Below, piece after piece: positions 26,579 through 35,296 of a stretch of DNA of 64,000 bases; position 1 is the first letter of the stretch, and each line of letters begins with the position of its first letter. The stretch is from Marivita sp051859345 (GTDB taxonomy: Bacteria; Pseudomonadota; Alphaproteobacteria; Rhodobacterales; Rhodobacteraceae). The stretch covers positions 1 to 64,000 of the forward strand of contig NZ_JBHYFV010000012.1 of the NCBI RefSeq assembly GCF_051859345.1, written 5' to 3'. A program made the translations under genes and the position numbers. Below the pieces are notes generated by a model that made no database searches, was not told the origin of the DNA, and saw only the letters and a list, made by a program, of their open reading frames with translations.

Positions 26579-27889
26579 TCAGAGTCGGGCCAGCCATGTG
26601 GCCGTTGAGGGGATAAGGATGATGATCGTCAGAGTGACCAGCATCGCAAGGATGAAGGGAACCGCGCCCCGGAATATTTCACCAACCTTTAGGTCAGGAT
26701 CATCCATGGCGGATTTGATGGTATAGACCGAAAGCCCAAAGGGCGGAGTCAAAAGCCCGATTTCCACCGCGATCACGGTGATCACACCAAACCAGATCAG
26801 GTCGAGCCCCGCCGCACCCGCGACCGGCAGCGCGATGGGAAGCACGATCAGCATGATCGAGATCGAGTCGATCAGACACCCTAGTGCCACGATCAGCAGG
26901 ATATAGGCCAGAAGGAAACCGTAGGGACCAATGTTGCCCGACAAAAGGACCTCGGCCAGTTCGCGGGGCACACCAGACAGCGCCAGCATCCGGCTGAAAA
27001 AGGTCGCGGCAAGAATGAGAAACAGGACCGACACCGTGATCTGCCCGGTTTCCACCAGAAGCCGCCAGAATGTCTTGCGATCCAGAGAGCGGCGCAGAAG
27101 CGCGATGACCAACGCTCCGAACGCACCGGCGGCACCGGCCTCGGTCGGGTTCAGAAAACCGCCATACAATCCGCCAAGTACAACAATGATCAAGGACAGG
27201 ATCGGGATGGATTTCATCAAGACGTCAAACAGGCCGATATCATCGTAGTCAGCCTCGTCGCCGCTTTCGAAAACGAATTCGCGGCGCGTCTTGGCAAGGA
27301 TGAGGATCGTCGCGGTGAACGCCAGCGCAAGCAGGATACCCGGTCCGATGCCTGCAAGGAACATGCGGCCGACCGATTGCTCTGCAAGGACCGCATACAC
27401 GATCATCAGAAGCGATGGCGGGATCAGCATTCCAAGAACCGAAGACCCGGCAACAACGCCCGTGGCAAACCCGTTGGTGTAGCCGTGACGGCGCATTTCC
27501 GGCACAGCGATCCGGCTGAACACCGTTGCAGAAGCGATCGAAATGCCGGTGATTGCCGCAAAGATCGCATTGGCAAAGACCGTCGCAACGCCCAGACCTG
27601 CCGTAACGCGCCTGAGCAGTCTCTGGAAAACGTCGAAAGTGTCCTTGCCCACGCCCGAGACGGTGACCAATAACCCCATCAACACAAAAAGCGGGACCAC
27701 GGCGAAGAGGTATTCTTCAAGGCTGTCATTGGCGACCTGCGTCATCATGCGAACGGCCACCACGTCGTTCCGGATCATCGCGACTCCGACAAAGGAGGTG
27801 GCAAGCATTCCGATCCCGATGGGCATGCCGATCAGGATCAGCACGACCAGAACGACGATGGCAAGGACACCGATCTCCAGGGGAGTCAT
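26579..27889 (-). CDS. dctM: TRAP transporter large permease (DctM)
   Basis: A 436-residue twelve-helix permease with the DctM patterns ITGISIASATVFSRIAVPEM, GMLIPPSLLMIVYA and LTPPFGLSVYTIK. The reading frame continues upstream, but the start at 27889 gives a normal N-terminus and overlaps the DctQ stop (ATGA). It forms a sodium-driven C4-dicarboxylate-type importer with the neighbouring DctQ and DctP. The substrate is probably an organic acid used by module B. Confidence 0.93.
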   Translation of the reverse strand: MTPLEIGVLAIVVLVVLILIGMPIGIGMLATSFVGVAMIRNDVVAVRMMTQVANDSLEEYLFAVVPLFVLMGLLVTVSGVGKDTFDVFQRLLRRVTAGLGVATVFANAIFAAITGISIASATVFSRIAVPEMRRHGYTNGFATGVVAGSSVLGMLIPPSLLMIVYAVLAEQSVGRMFLAGIGPGILLALAFTATILILAKTRREFVFESGDEADYDDIGLFDVLMKSIPILSLIIVVLGGLYGGFLNPTEAGAAGAFGALVIALLRRSLDRKTFWRLLVETGQITVSVLFLILAATFFSRMLALSGVPRELAEVLLSGNIGPYGFLLAYILLIVALGCLIDSISIMLIVLPIALPVAGAAGLDLIWFGVITVIAVEIGLLTPPFGLSVYTIKSAMDDPDLKVGEIFRGAVPFILAMLVTLTIIILIPSTATWLARL

Positions 27890-28446
27890 CGACGGTCTCC
27901 GATTGTCCGGCGAAGCGCCGACAGCACCTGTACGGCGAATTCGATGGCTGCGATGGCGAAACCGGCAAGGATCAGAACGCGGAACGGCCATGTCGGCAAA
28001 GTGGCAAGACCCGGAACGCCAATGAACTCGGCTGCGGCTATGTCTTTTCCCACAACCCGAAGAGATGCCCAGCCAATGATGCCCAAGAGCACCGCCCCGA
28101 CCACGTTGAAGACCCCGTTCAACACCGCCCCTGCCACCGGATAGCGGTCCATGAAGGGAACGATGAAGACCTCGGTTCGGGCCAGCCGGCCAGCGCGCAC
28201 GGTCGCGGCCAGCTGTAGCGCCACAAGTGTGACCACCAGAAGCGCCCCACCCTCCGAGACAAGCGGCAACGAGGCTCCCATGACGTTGCGTGCGATGATA
28301 TCGGCGCAGATGATGACCATCAGAACGCCGATAAGCACCGTGCCCATGGCTGCGAATGTTTCCACAACCATGTGCCACACCCGTTCAAGGCGGTTCGCGT
28401 ATACGACCCTCGCTGCGGAGGTGCTTTTATCGGCGTCAGGTTTCAA
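27886..28446 (-). CDS. dctQ: TRAP transporter small permease (DctQ)
   Basis: A 186-residue membrane protein with four membrane segments and the usual DctQ layout (DIIARNVMGASLPLVSEGG after the second helix). The start is a TTG at 28446 with AAGG seven bases upstream, nine bases after the DctP stop; no ATG in frame would keep the first helix whole with a good ribosome site. It couples to DctM through an ATGA overlap. Confidence 0.88.
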   Translation of the reverse strand: MKPDADKSTSAARVVYANRLERVWHMVVETFAAMGTVLIGVLMVIICADIIARNVMGASLPLVSEGGALLVVTLVALQLAATVRAGRLARTEVFIVPFMDRYPVAGAVLNGVFNVVGAVLLGIIGWASLRVVGKDIAAAEFIGVPGLATLPTWPFRVLILAGFAIAAIEFAVQVLSALRRTIGDRR

Positions 28447-28455
28447 GCTGCGACC

Positions 28456-29505
28456 TTACTTGTCCCAGTCGCGGGCGGGGGTTTCACCACGCGCACGCAA
28501 ACCTTCCAGATAATCCGCAAGGAAGGCCGTGGCCGGAATTCCACGCTCTTCGAGGGGGGCCGCCCAGTCATTGGCGATATCGGGCATCTTGTTGACCCAT
28601 TTCACCAATTCACCTTCGGGCATCTCCACGATTTCCGCGCCCATTTCCACCATCGCGTTCAGCGCGGTCTCATGTCGCTCGACTAGGTCTTGGCCGTGCG
28701 CCTGGGTGTAGTACTTTCCCGCCTCAATCATTGCGTTCTGGACCTCTTCGGGCAAACCGTCCCAGCTGTCACGATTGATGGCCACGGCACCGGAAAACGC
28801 CCCGCCCGCATCGAAACGGTTGATGTAGGGCGCAACCTCGTGAAGCTTGATCGGCAATGCGCCAAGCGCCAGCGTCAGAACGCCGTCTGAAACACCCGTC
28901 TGAACGTCCGTGTAATAGGTCGTCAACGCCCCATCGACAGCATTTGCCCCCGTCCCCCGAAGCCAGTTGCCAAGCACACCGGGCGCCGAGATCTTCATGC
29001 CGTCCAAGTCGTCGATCCCGGTGATCGGCTCTTTCATGTAGAAGTCATAAAGATCGGTGCCGGTCAGGCCCAGAACCTTGAGATTGTGCTGTTCCCATTC
29101 GTTTCGGAATGCATCGTTGGATTCAAGAAGCTCCTGATGCACTTCGAGTTGCAGCGCGGGGTTCGATGTCGAGAACGGCGCGTTCGACGAGGCCTGACTG
29201 AGTGGCAGCTTCGCCTGTTCGAGGAATGAAAAGACCCAGCCCACATCGGTGATGCCCTCTTCGACAGAGGTCAGAGTGGCATTGGCCTTGTAAAGCTGAC
29301 CGCCAAAGGCCTCGTTCCATTCGATCTTGTACGCGCCATCTTCGGCAAGGATCTCGTCGGTTCTGGCCATGAAATGGGTCTTGATCATGCCGACCCATGG
29401 CACCACCGTCGGGTGACTGGATGCCACGGTAAGATTGATGGATTCCTGTGCGTGGGCCGGCAATGCCAAAAGCCCCGCGACAAGTGCGCTGTGCAGAATT
29501 CTCAT
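28456..29505 (-). CDS. dctP: TRAP transporter solute-binding protein (DctP)
   Basis: A 349-residue binding protein with a signal peptide (1-19, ending AHA) and the DctP fold. The carboxylate-binding arginine region is not obvious; the block GMKISAPGVLGNWLRGTGANAVDG stands where the usual GLKIRV..P sequence is found, with a lysine and serine instead of an arginine. This may mean an unusual or neutral ligand. It is the first transporter gene of the module B minus-strand operon and follows the YciI gene by 22 bases. Confidence 0.9.
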   Translation of the reverse strand: MRILHSALVAGLLALPAHAQESINLTVASSHPTVVPWVGMIKTHFMARTDEILAEDGAYKIEWNEAFGGQLYKANATLTSVEEGITDVGWVFSFLEQAKLPLSQASSNAPFSTSNPALQLEVHQELLESNDAFRNEWEQHNLKVLGLTGTDLYDFYMKEPITGIDDLDGMKISAPGVLGNWLRGTGANAVDGALTTYYTDVQTGVSDGVLTLALGALPIKLHEVAPYINRFDAGGAFSGAVAINRDSWDGLPEEVQNAMIEAGKYYTQAHGQDLVERHETALNAMVEMGAEIVEMPEGELVKWVNKMPDIANDWAAPLEERGIPATAFLADYLEGLRARGETPARDWDK

Positions 29506-29527
29506 AAGTTCCTCCCTTAGAGTTTCT

Positions 29528-29929
29528 TTATTTGACCGTGAAAGTCTGACTTGAGTTATTGAGCGTTATGGTCATCGCCCCTTCGTTGATGAGCCATGAT
29601 CGAACGGTAAAGGACCGCGCACCGGATATGTGCATCGGATCACGATTTGCGATGACAATGGCATCCTCGCGGGACGCTGCCTTGACCACCACCAATCCTT
29701 CGCCTTCCCAGCTTTGCTCGTCATCCGTCCACATCGGACCGGTCGCATAAAGAAGACCGTCGGATTCAAGCTTCACCTGAAAGTCCAGATGCTCTTCGGT
29801 CCCGGCAAAGACCGGGCCAAGCCCGTTGGTCGGCGTTGTGAAGATCGCATAAAGCTGGCGCTGGAGCATCTCTTTCGAGGCCTCCAGCACAGAAGCGACC
29901 GGCACCGATTTGGGGCTGTCGTCGGACAT
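29528..29929 (-). CDS. YciI-related ferredoxin-like-fold protein
   Basis: A 133-residue protein whose central part (residues about 45-115: LDFQVKLESDGLLYATGPM, GEGLVVVKAASREDAIVIANRDPMH) follows the YciI/YCII pattern, with an N-terminal extension. The family shares its alpha-beta barrel with muconolactone isomerase, and many members sit in catabolic operons. Here it stands between a CoA transferase and the TRAP genes of a dioxygenase module. A lactone-isomerase-like or small-molecule-binding role is conceivable. GGGAGG sits seven bases before the start. Confidence 0.78.
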   Translation of the reverse strand: MSDDSPKSVPVASVLEASKEMLQRQLYAIFTTPTNGLGPVFAGTEEHLDFQVKLESDGLLYATGPMWTDDEQSWEGEGLVVVKAASREDAIVIANRDPMHISGARSFTVRSWLINEGAMTITLNNSSQTFTVK

Positions 29930-29967
29930 TCTGCACCTCCCAATGCACGCATGATCCCAGTCACCGC

Positions 29968-31113
29968 CTAGCTTGCTTTCCTCCTAGCAAGGTCAGCTCT
30001 TATTTCGGCACCATGTTCATCAAGCACGGGTGGCGGCAGGACACCAAGCTCGGGTGCGCCGTCGAAACTGTAGGGCGCACGCACCGTCGTGAAGGTACCA
30101 AGCTCTGAAGACGGAGTCTCGACCTTGATGTTCAGGTGTTGTGCCTGCGCATCCTCCAACGCTTCGTCGGAATCGTAGGCAGGGGAATGCGGCACTTCGT
30201 GATCAAGCAAGAGTTGGCACCATTCATCGCGCGGTCTGGTTGCAAAGATCGGCGTGAAATGCGCAATCAGGTCATCCTGATGTTTGATCCGCTCAAGCCG
30301 TTCCGCAAACCGCGGATCGGACTTGAGGTGCTCCTGACCTGTCGCTGCCAGAAGGCCTTCCCAGAATTTTGCCGGAGACGACATATGGATCGCGACCCAT
30401 TTGGCGTCCGCGCATTCGAATGTGTAGGACTGCGACACGACGGGGCGCGACAATGGCCCCATCACCTCGCCCTCGGAATAGTAATGGGTAAAGCTGTCAA
30501 GGTTGAAGTGGCACATCGCCTCGAGCATGGAAATGTCCAGTCGCCGTCCCTTGCCTGTCGTCGAGCGTTCCAACAGCGCGGCAAGAATGCCCATCGCTGC
30601 ATATTGGCCGGTGACGGCGTCAGCGATGGCGGGTCCGATCACGCGCGGGTTCGCCGGCGGCGTCAGCAAGCGCAGATACCCGCTGGCCGCCTGCGCGACG
30701 GTGTCATAGGCGGGACGGTCACGAGACGGGCCTGACGTACCAAAGCCCGAAATCGCACAGTAGATCAGGTCAGGTTTGATCTTGCGCAGATCCTCTTCAC
30801 CCGCGCCCAGTTTCTCGGCGACACCCGGACGGAAATTCTGGATGAAGACATCCGCAGTGGCGACCAGATCATGCAGCACGGAAAGGTCTGCCGGATCTTT
30901 GGTGTCCAGCGCGATAGACCGCTTGTTGCGATTGTAGGTCTGGTAATGCGGCGAATAAAGCCCACCCTTGAAGGCACGGAACGGATCACCTGTACCGGGA
31001 CGCTCTACCTTGATGACATCTGCGCCAAGGTCGGCAAGATGCATCCCCGCCGCCGGCCCGGTGATGTAGGTGCCAAGTTCGACGACGCGAATATCCTTCA
31101 GAATTCTGACCAT
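29968..31113 (-). CDS. CaiB/BaiF-family CoA transferase (class III)
   Basis: A 381-residue class III CoA transferase. The N-terminal Rossmann part has VVELGTYITGPAAGMHLADLGADVIKVE and the catalytic aspartate follows in the RRLDISMLEAM region (about 190). Members move CoA between carboxylic acids such as succinate, formate, itaconate or oxalate. The gene is three bases from the citryl-CoA-lyase-like gene. The two look like a pair: activation of a di- or tricarboxylic acid as its CoA thioester, then carbon-carbon cleavage to acetyl-CoA or a similar unit. Confidence 0.9.
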   Translation of the reverse strand: MVRILKDIRVVELGTYITGPAAGMHLADLGADVIKVERPGTGDPFRAFKGGLYSPHYQTYNRNKRSIALDTKDPADLSVLHDLVATADVFIQNFRPGVAEKLGAGEEDLRKIKPDLIYCAISGFGTSGPSRDRPAYDTVAQAASGYLRLLTPPANPRVIGPAIADAVTGQYAAMGILAALLERSTTGKGRRLDISMLEAMCHFNLDSFTHYYSEGEVMGPLSRPVVSQSYTFECADAKWVAIHMSSPAKFWEGLLAATGQEHLKSDPRFAERLERIKHQDDLIAHFTPIFATRPRDEWCQLLLDHEVPHSPAYDSDEALEDAQAQHLNIKVETPSSELGTFTTVRAPYSFDGAPELGVLPPPVLDEHGAEIRADLARRKAS

Positions 31114-31116
31114 GAT

Positions 31117-31929
31117 TTACTCCGCCGCCGTGGACTGACGTGACGAGGGTTTGCCATCATATTCAATCGCCAGATCGGCCTTGTGCGACATGATGAACCC
31201 GATCGACCGTTGCGCCTCTTCGAAAAGATGCGCCGACAAACCGGCTGCACGCGCCAGAAGCGGCACCGCCTTGATCGCGTCCAGCGGCCAACCCGCATCA
31301 AGGATGCATGCAGGGATTGCGCCCGAGACGTTGATCGGCAGCGGGCGTTCGATAATACCCGGAGCATGCTTTCCAAGAACACGCAGCGTTTCGATATACT
31401 TGCCCGACACACCCAGTTCATCCGCGATGGCCAGCAGCCTATCGGCGCGGGGATCGCCTGAATTGTGCTGTGAGTGACCGAGCCCTGCAACCTTCTTCCG
31501 CTGCGCCTTGTGTTCTTGCAGACTGGCGATGGCGGCTGTTTCGAGATCTGTTCCATCAGCCTCCGCCCGCGCGATCACCTCGGCAAGATAGCGGCCTGCC
31601 GTCTCGGAACTGCCCGCAACAACGCTGCCCATCCCTAGAAGCCCCGCCGACATCGCGCCCTGCCAGGCGTCCGGACCGGCGGCAAGCGTCATGCGCGCGG
31701 CTTGCACGGACGGGACGAGACCATGCTCGGCAATCGCCACAAGGCAGGCATCCATCATGTCGCGCTGCGCCTCTGTCGGCTTTTCACCCAGAACCAGCAG
31801 CCAAAAGTAATCGGTAAAGTTGATCTTGCCGATCAGATCGTCACACAGATCAAGCCCCCGAACGGTCACACTCTCCGCGTCCGATGTCGCAATCGCGGTA
31901 TAAGACTGGTCTTGCTTTCCGATGCGCAT
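31117..31929 (-). CDS. citrate-synthase-like citryl-CoA lyase family protein
   Basis: A 270-residue member of the short citrate-synthase-fold family annotated as citryl-CoA lyase. The N-terminal half holds ITVRGLDL-like (VTVRGLDLCDDLIGK) and FTDYFWLLVLG blocks; the second half has GLGHSQHNSGDPRADRLL. The catalytic aspartate of citrate synthase (NVDxxSG/NVDGA) is replaced: the sequence is INVSGAIPACIL. The HGGA segment is GSVVAGSSETA. This seems to be a subfamily trait rather than decay, as I recall related proteins with NVSMA. AAGGAG lies just upstream and the operator at 31940 abuts it. It heads the nine-gene minus-strand operon. Confidence 0.8.
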   Translation of the reverse strand: MRIGKQDQSYTAIATSDAESVTVRGLDLCDDLIGKINFTDYFWLLVLGEKPTEAQRDMMDACLVAIAEHGLVPSVQAARMTLAAGPDAWQGAMSAGLLGMGSVVAGSSETAGRYLAEVIARAEADGTDLETAAIASLQEHKAQRKKVAGLGHSQHNSGDPRADRLLAIADELGVSGKYIETLRVLGKHAPGIIERPLPINVSGAIPACILDAGWPLDAIKAVPLLARAAGLSAHLFEEAQRSIGFIMSHKADLAIEYDGKPSSRQSTAAE

Positions 31930-31939
31930 AATTCTCCTT

Positions 31940-31956
31940 TTTTCGCAATGCGAAAA
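31940..31956. promoter_or_regulatory. IclR-type operator, perfect palindrome
   Basis: TTTTCGCA-A-TGCGAAAA is a perfect 17-base palindrome, of the TTCGCA..TGCGAA kind used by several IclR-family aromatic regulators. It lies in the leader of the minus-strand operon, next to its ribosome site, and in the divergent region shared with the dioxygenase operon. The likely protein is the IclR regulator encoded at 32917. Confidence 0.75.
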
Positions 31957-31977
31957 CTTTTGCTCTTGTCGAAAAGT
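31956..31977. promoter_or_regulatory. second inverted repeat in the module B divergent promoter
   Basis: ACTTTT and AAAAGT form a 6-base inverted repeat around 10 bases, directly next to the perfect palindrome and overlapping the predicted -10. It may be a lower-affinity second site for the same regulator. Confidence 0.4.
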
Positions 31978-32002
31978 ATGGAGCAGTCTAGCTTTCAGTC
32001 AA
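31975..32002 (-). promoter_or_regulatory. predicted promoter of the module B minus-strand operon
   Basis: On the minus strand TTGACT (32002-31997) is followed after 16 bases by CATACT (31980-31975). The start point would fall near 31968, upstream of the perfect palindrome, so a bound regulator would sit just downstream of the start point. Confidence 0.45.
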
Positions 32003-32050
32003 GTCAAATATTGGACGCCACGATTGGCGGCCGCGCCAAGGGAGGAATTC

Positions 32051-32914
32051 ATGCGGGATATCAATCAGTTCACCATCACCGAGGCGGTGAAAGGAACGTT
32101 CAAGACCGAGCCGGGAAGCCGGTTCGAACAGCTCTTGCAGAGCTTTATTGACCACCTTCATGACTTCACGCGCGAAAACCAGGTCACCCACGAAGAATGG
32201 ATGGGTGTCCTCAACTTTCTGTATGATTGCGGGCAGATTTCGACACCCGAACGGCACGAATTCATCCTGCTTTCGGATGTCCTTGGGTTCTCTGCACTGG
32301 TGGACATGATCAACAGCAAGGGTGGCGCGACCGAAGGTTCCAACCTCGGCCCCTTCTATCTTGACGAAGCGCCCCGCAAGCCGCTTGGTTCAGACCTGTC
32401 CGATGACCGTGACGGCGTCAGCGTCCTTGTTCATGGCAAGGTGACGGACACGCTGCACAACCCGCTGCCGGGGGCGATCATCGACACATGGCAGGCCGAC
32501 GCGGCTGGCACCTATCCGATCCAGGAACAGGAACACGGGCAGGACAAGTACGATCTGCGCGGCGTGTTTGAAGCCGACGAAAATGGCCGGTTCTATTACA
32601 CAACCGTGATGCCGAAACCGTATACCGTCCCTTACGACGGACCGGTGGGGAAGTTGCTTCGCGCCGGGAACCGTCACGCGTGGCGTCCTGCCCATTTCCA
32701 CTACATCGTTCGCTCACCCAACATGGCCTCGATCACAACCGAGGTGTTCTTTGAAAATGCCGAATACATCGACAACGATGCGGTTTTCGGAGTGCGCAAA
32801 TCCCTGATCGCGAAAATCGGCCCCGCCAAGGACGTCGACGCGCTTGGATATGCGCTTGACAGGAAACCGGACGCTGTCTGCACATTTGATTTTGTTCTGG
32901 CACCGGAAAGCTGA
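32051..32914 (+). CDS. intradiol ring-cleavage dioxygenase (hydroxyquinol/catechol 1,2-dioxygenase type)
   Basis: A 287-residue non-heme Fe(III) dioxygenase. The N-terminal helical dimerisation domain (about residues 1-100, FILLSDVLGFSALVDMIN) is as in hydroxyquinol and catechol 1,2-dioxygenases. The iron ligands are visible: tyrosine in WQADAAGTYPIQ, tyrosine in MPKPYTVPYDG and both histidines in RPAHFHYIV. It opens a catechol-like ring between the hydroxyls in the cytoplasm, giving a muconate or maleylacetate. Start: ATG at 32051 behind GGGAGG. A second dioxygenase of this class (40261) differs in context, so substrates probably differ. It is followed by its IclR regulator after two bases. 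Confidence 0.93.
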   Translation: MRDINQFTITEAVKGTFKTEPGSRFEQLLQSFIDHLHDFTRENQVTHEEWMGVLNFLYDCGQISTPERHEFILLSDVLGFSALVDMINSKGGATEGSNLGPFYLDEAPRKPLGSDLSDDRDGVSVLVHGKVTDTLHNPLPGAIIDTWQADAAGTYPIQEQEHGQDKYDLRGVFEADENGRFYYTTVMPKPYTVPYDGPVGKLLRAGNRHAWRPAHFHYIVRSPNMASITTEVFFENAEYIDNDAVFGVRKSLIAKIGPAKDVDALGYALDRKPDAVCTFDFVLAPES

Positions 32915-32916
32915 CC

Positions 32917-33720
32917 TTGGTCGATACCGATAAAAAACCTGCGGAGTTTGTCGAGGCGCTGGCCAAGGGAATAGCCATTCTCGAGGCGTTCGATGCTGCC
33001 AACCCCGAGATGACGCTGTCTGAAGTTGCGCGGCGGGTGGGTTTGACGCCAGCCGCTGCGCGCCGGTCGCTGATGACGCTTGAAACGCTGGGATATATCG
33101 GCCGCAGGGACAAGCGGTTCCACCTGCGGCCAAAGCTGATCGCGCTTGGATCGGGCTTTTATTTCACGGCGCGGATCGACGAGGTGCTGGAAGGCGACTT
33201 GCGTGCACTGGTCGATCGGTTCGGAGACGCGTCTTCGGTCAGTACCCTTGACGGAGAACATGTGATCTATGTCGCGCATGTTTCAATCCAGCGCGCACGA
33301 CGCGCCGCAGCCGTTCCCGGCGCCCGCTATCCCGCCTACGCGACCTCGATGGGGCGGATTTTGCTGGCTGGACAGACCGACGAAAAGATCGACGCCTATC
33401 TCAAATCCTACGAGCCCAAAAAACTCACGTCGAAGACCTGCACGAATGCCAAGGCTCTCCGGGCCGAGATCATGGTGGCCCGTCGCGACGGCTATGCCAC
33501 AACCGTCGATCAGCTTGACTACGGTATCACCGCGCTTGCCGTGCCGATCCGGGACGCCGATGGCACAACTGTCGCAGCCCTGAATACCTCGGGATACACC
33601 GGAATGGTGACACCCGATCAACTTGTGAAGGAACGGCTTCCCGCATTGCAGGAGGCCGCGTCCCACATCGCGCATCAACTGACCCGCTATCCGACACTCA
33701 GATCGGTTCTCGGCGGATAA
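32917..33720 (+). CDS. IclR-family regulator, PcaR/PobR-like
   Basis: A 267-residue IclR protein starting at a TTG two bases after the dioxygenase stop, with GGAAAG eight bases before. The N-terminal winged helix includes EVARRVGLTPAAARRSLMTLETLGYI; the effector domain has ARYPAYATSMGRILLAG and ITALAVPIRDADGTTVAALNTSGYTG, the pattern seen in PcaR, PcaU and PobR, which sense protocatechuate pathway acids. It would bind the perfect palindrome at 31940 and control both divergent operons. Inducer unknown, probably the ring-cleavage product. Confidence 0.87.
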   Translation: MVDTDKKPAEFVEALAKGIAILEAFDAANPEMTLSEVARRVGLTPAAARRSLMTLETLGYIGRRDKRFHLRPKLIALGSGFYFTARIDEVLEGDLRALVDRFGDASSVSTLDGEHVIYVAHVSIQRARRAAAVPGARYPAYATSMGRILLAGQTDEKIDAYLKSYEPKKLTSKTCTNAKALRAEIMVARRDGYATTVDQLDYGITALAVPIRDADGTTVAALNTSGYTGMVTPDQLVKERLPALQEAASHIAHQLTRYPTLRSVLGG

Positions 33721-33745
33721 ACACGTTTCTGGGAGGAGACAGACC

Positions 33746-35245
33746 ATGTGCAGACTTTGCAGCCCCACAACACCAATGTCGCTTTGCCCCGGCACCGCGC
33801 CTTTCCTGTCGGCGCCTGCTGACAGCAATTCGGCGACATCTGCGGCAAGGGCAGTCACGACACAGATCACCGCAGCCCCCCTGCCCGAATTGTCGGGCCA
33901 GAAAGGCACACGCCTGCTGATCAAGGGTGGCGTCGTGATGTCTGTCGACAGTGCTGTCGGCAACTTTGCCAAAGGCGACGTGCTTGTCGAAGGCTCCAAG
34001 ATTGTCGATGTCGCCGCCAATATCGACGCATCCGACGCGCATGTGATCGACGCTTCGGGCAAGATTGTGATGCCTGGCTTTATCGACACCCATCACCACC
34101 AGTTTGAAACCGGGCTGCGCTCTTCCCTGGCGGACGCCATTGTCGTGAATGATGGCAAGCCCGAGAACGTCCGAAACTACTACGAGTCGATGCTCCTTGG
34201 GTTTTCACAGCATTATCGGCCCCAGGATGTTTACATCAACGAACTTTACGGCGGACTGGCCCAGCTGGACGCGGGTGTGACCACGGTGATGGATGTCAGC
34301 CAGATTCACCATTCTGCCGAACATTCCGACGCCGCCATCGAAGGCCTGCGCGATGCGGGCCGTCGCGGCGTCTTTGGGTATTTCGAAGGCTGGTGGGACG
34401 GCAAGGAACACCCCGGCGGCGCACGGCGCATTCGCGAGCAGTACTTCAGTTCCGATGACAGCCTGCTGACAATGGTCATGGGAGGCGAGATCTACATCGA
34501 GGGCTACGAAGAGATGTGGGACATCGGCCGCGAACTGGATCTGCAGATCGCGCTTCACGTCGTCACGACCTTTGGCATGACGCCAACCTTTGACGAATTG
34601 GCCAAGAAAGGCGTCTTTGGTCCCGACAACATCTTCATCCACATGACGGGCATGACCGATGACGCATGGAAAGCGGCAGCGGACGCAGGCGCGCATGTAT
34701 CGCTGTCGGTGCCGATCGAGATGCACATGCGCCACGGCCAGCCGCCGATCCAGAAGGCGCTTGATCTTGGAATGTCGGTGTCGCTGTCCTCCGACGTCGA
34801 ATGCACGATGTCGGCGGATTTCTTTACCCAGATGCGCGGCATGATCACGCTTCAGCGCATGATGGCAAACGAAAGCGCCTTGTCCGGGGACGAAAATCAC
34901 CCGGCCCTCATGCGCACCTCGGATGCCATCCGACACGCCACCATCGAAGGGGCCAAAGGTTTGCGGCTTGACCGCAAGACGGGGTCTCTGACACCCGGCA
35001 AGGATGCCGATATCATCCTACTGGATGCAGAAGCGATCAACGTCGCGCCGCTCAACAACGCGGCGGGTGCAGTTGTCACTTTGATGGATCGCTCAAACGT
35101 CGACACCGTCATGGTCGCCGGGAAAATCCGCAAATGGCAAGGCCAGCTGCTGGGCCATGACATGGACAAGCTTCGCCACGAGCTTGAGGAAAGCCGCGAC
35201 TACATCTTCGAAAAAGCCGGCGTGCAGCACGACCTTTTTGCCTGA
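33746..35245 (+). CDS. amidohydrolase-family metal-dependent hydrolase (TrzA/SsnA/cytosine deaminase-like)
   Basis: A 499-residue amidohydrolase: GFIDTHHHQFETGL supplies the HxH metal pair, IALHVVTTFG and IFIHMTGM further ligand histidines, and SLSSDVECTMSADFF the catalytic aspartate. The fold is of the deaminase/chlorohydrolase (subtype III) branch. A 55-residue N-terminal extension begins MCRLC and is low in complexity. The CxxC start is common in this branch as I remember it and not a signal peptide. It would remove an amino, chloro or other leaving group from a ring. GGGAGG precedes the start. Placed in the dioxygenase operon, it could prepare a ring for hydroxylation or ring opening. Confidence 0.85.
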   Translation: MCRLCSPTTPMSLCPGTAPFLSAPADSNSATSAARAVTTQITAAPLPELSGQKGTRLLIKGGVVMSVDSAVGNFAKGDVLVEGSKIVDVAANIDASDAHVIDASGKIVMPGFIDTHHHQFETGLRSSLADAIVVNDGKPENVRNYYESMLLGFSQHYRPQDVYINELYGGLAQLDAGVTTVMDVSQIHHSAEHSDAAIEGLRDAGRRGVFGYFEGWWDGKEHPGGARRIREQYFSSDDSLLTMVMGGEIYIEGYEEMWDIGRELDLQIALHVVTTFGMTPTFDELAKKGVFGPDNIFIHMTGMTDDAWKAAADAGAHVSLSVPIEMHMRHGQPPIQKALDLGMSVSLSSDVECTMSADFFTQMRGMITLQRMMANESALSGDENHPALMRTSDAIRHATIEGAKGLRLDRKTGSLTPGKDADIILLDAEAINVAPLNNAAGAVVTLMDRSNVDTVMVAGKIRKWQGQLLGHDMDKLRHELEESRDYIFEKAGVQHDLFA

Positions 35246-35296
35246 ATGATCACCCGGCAGGACGCCGTGCGCGTCCGGTGCCAAGAAGGATACGCC

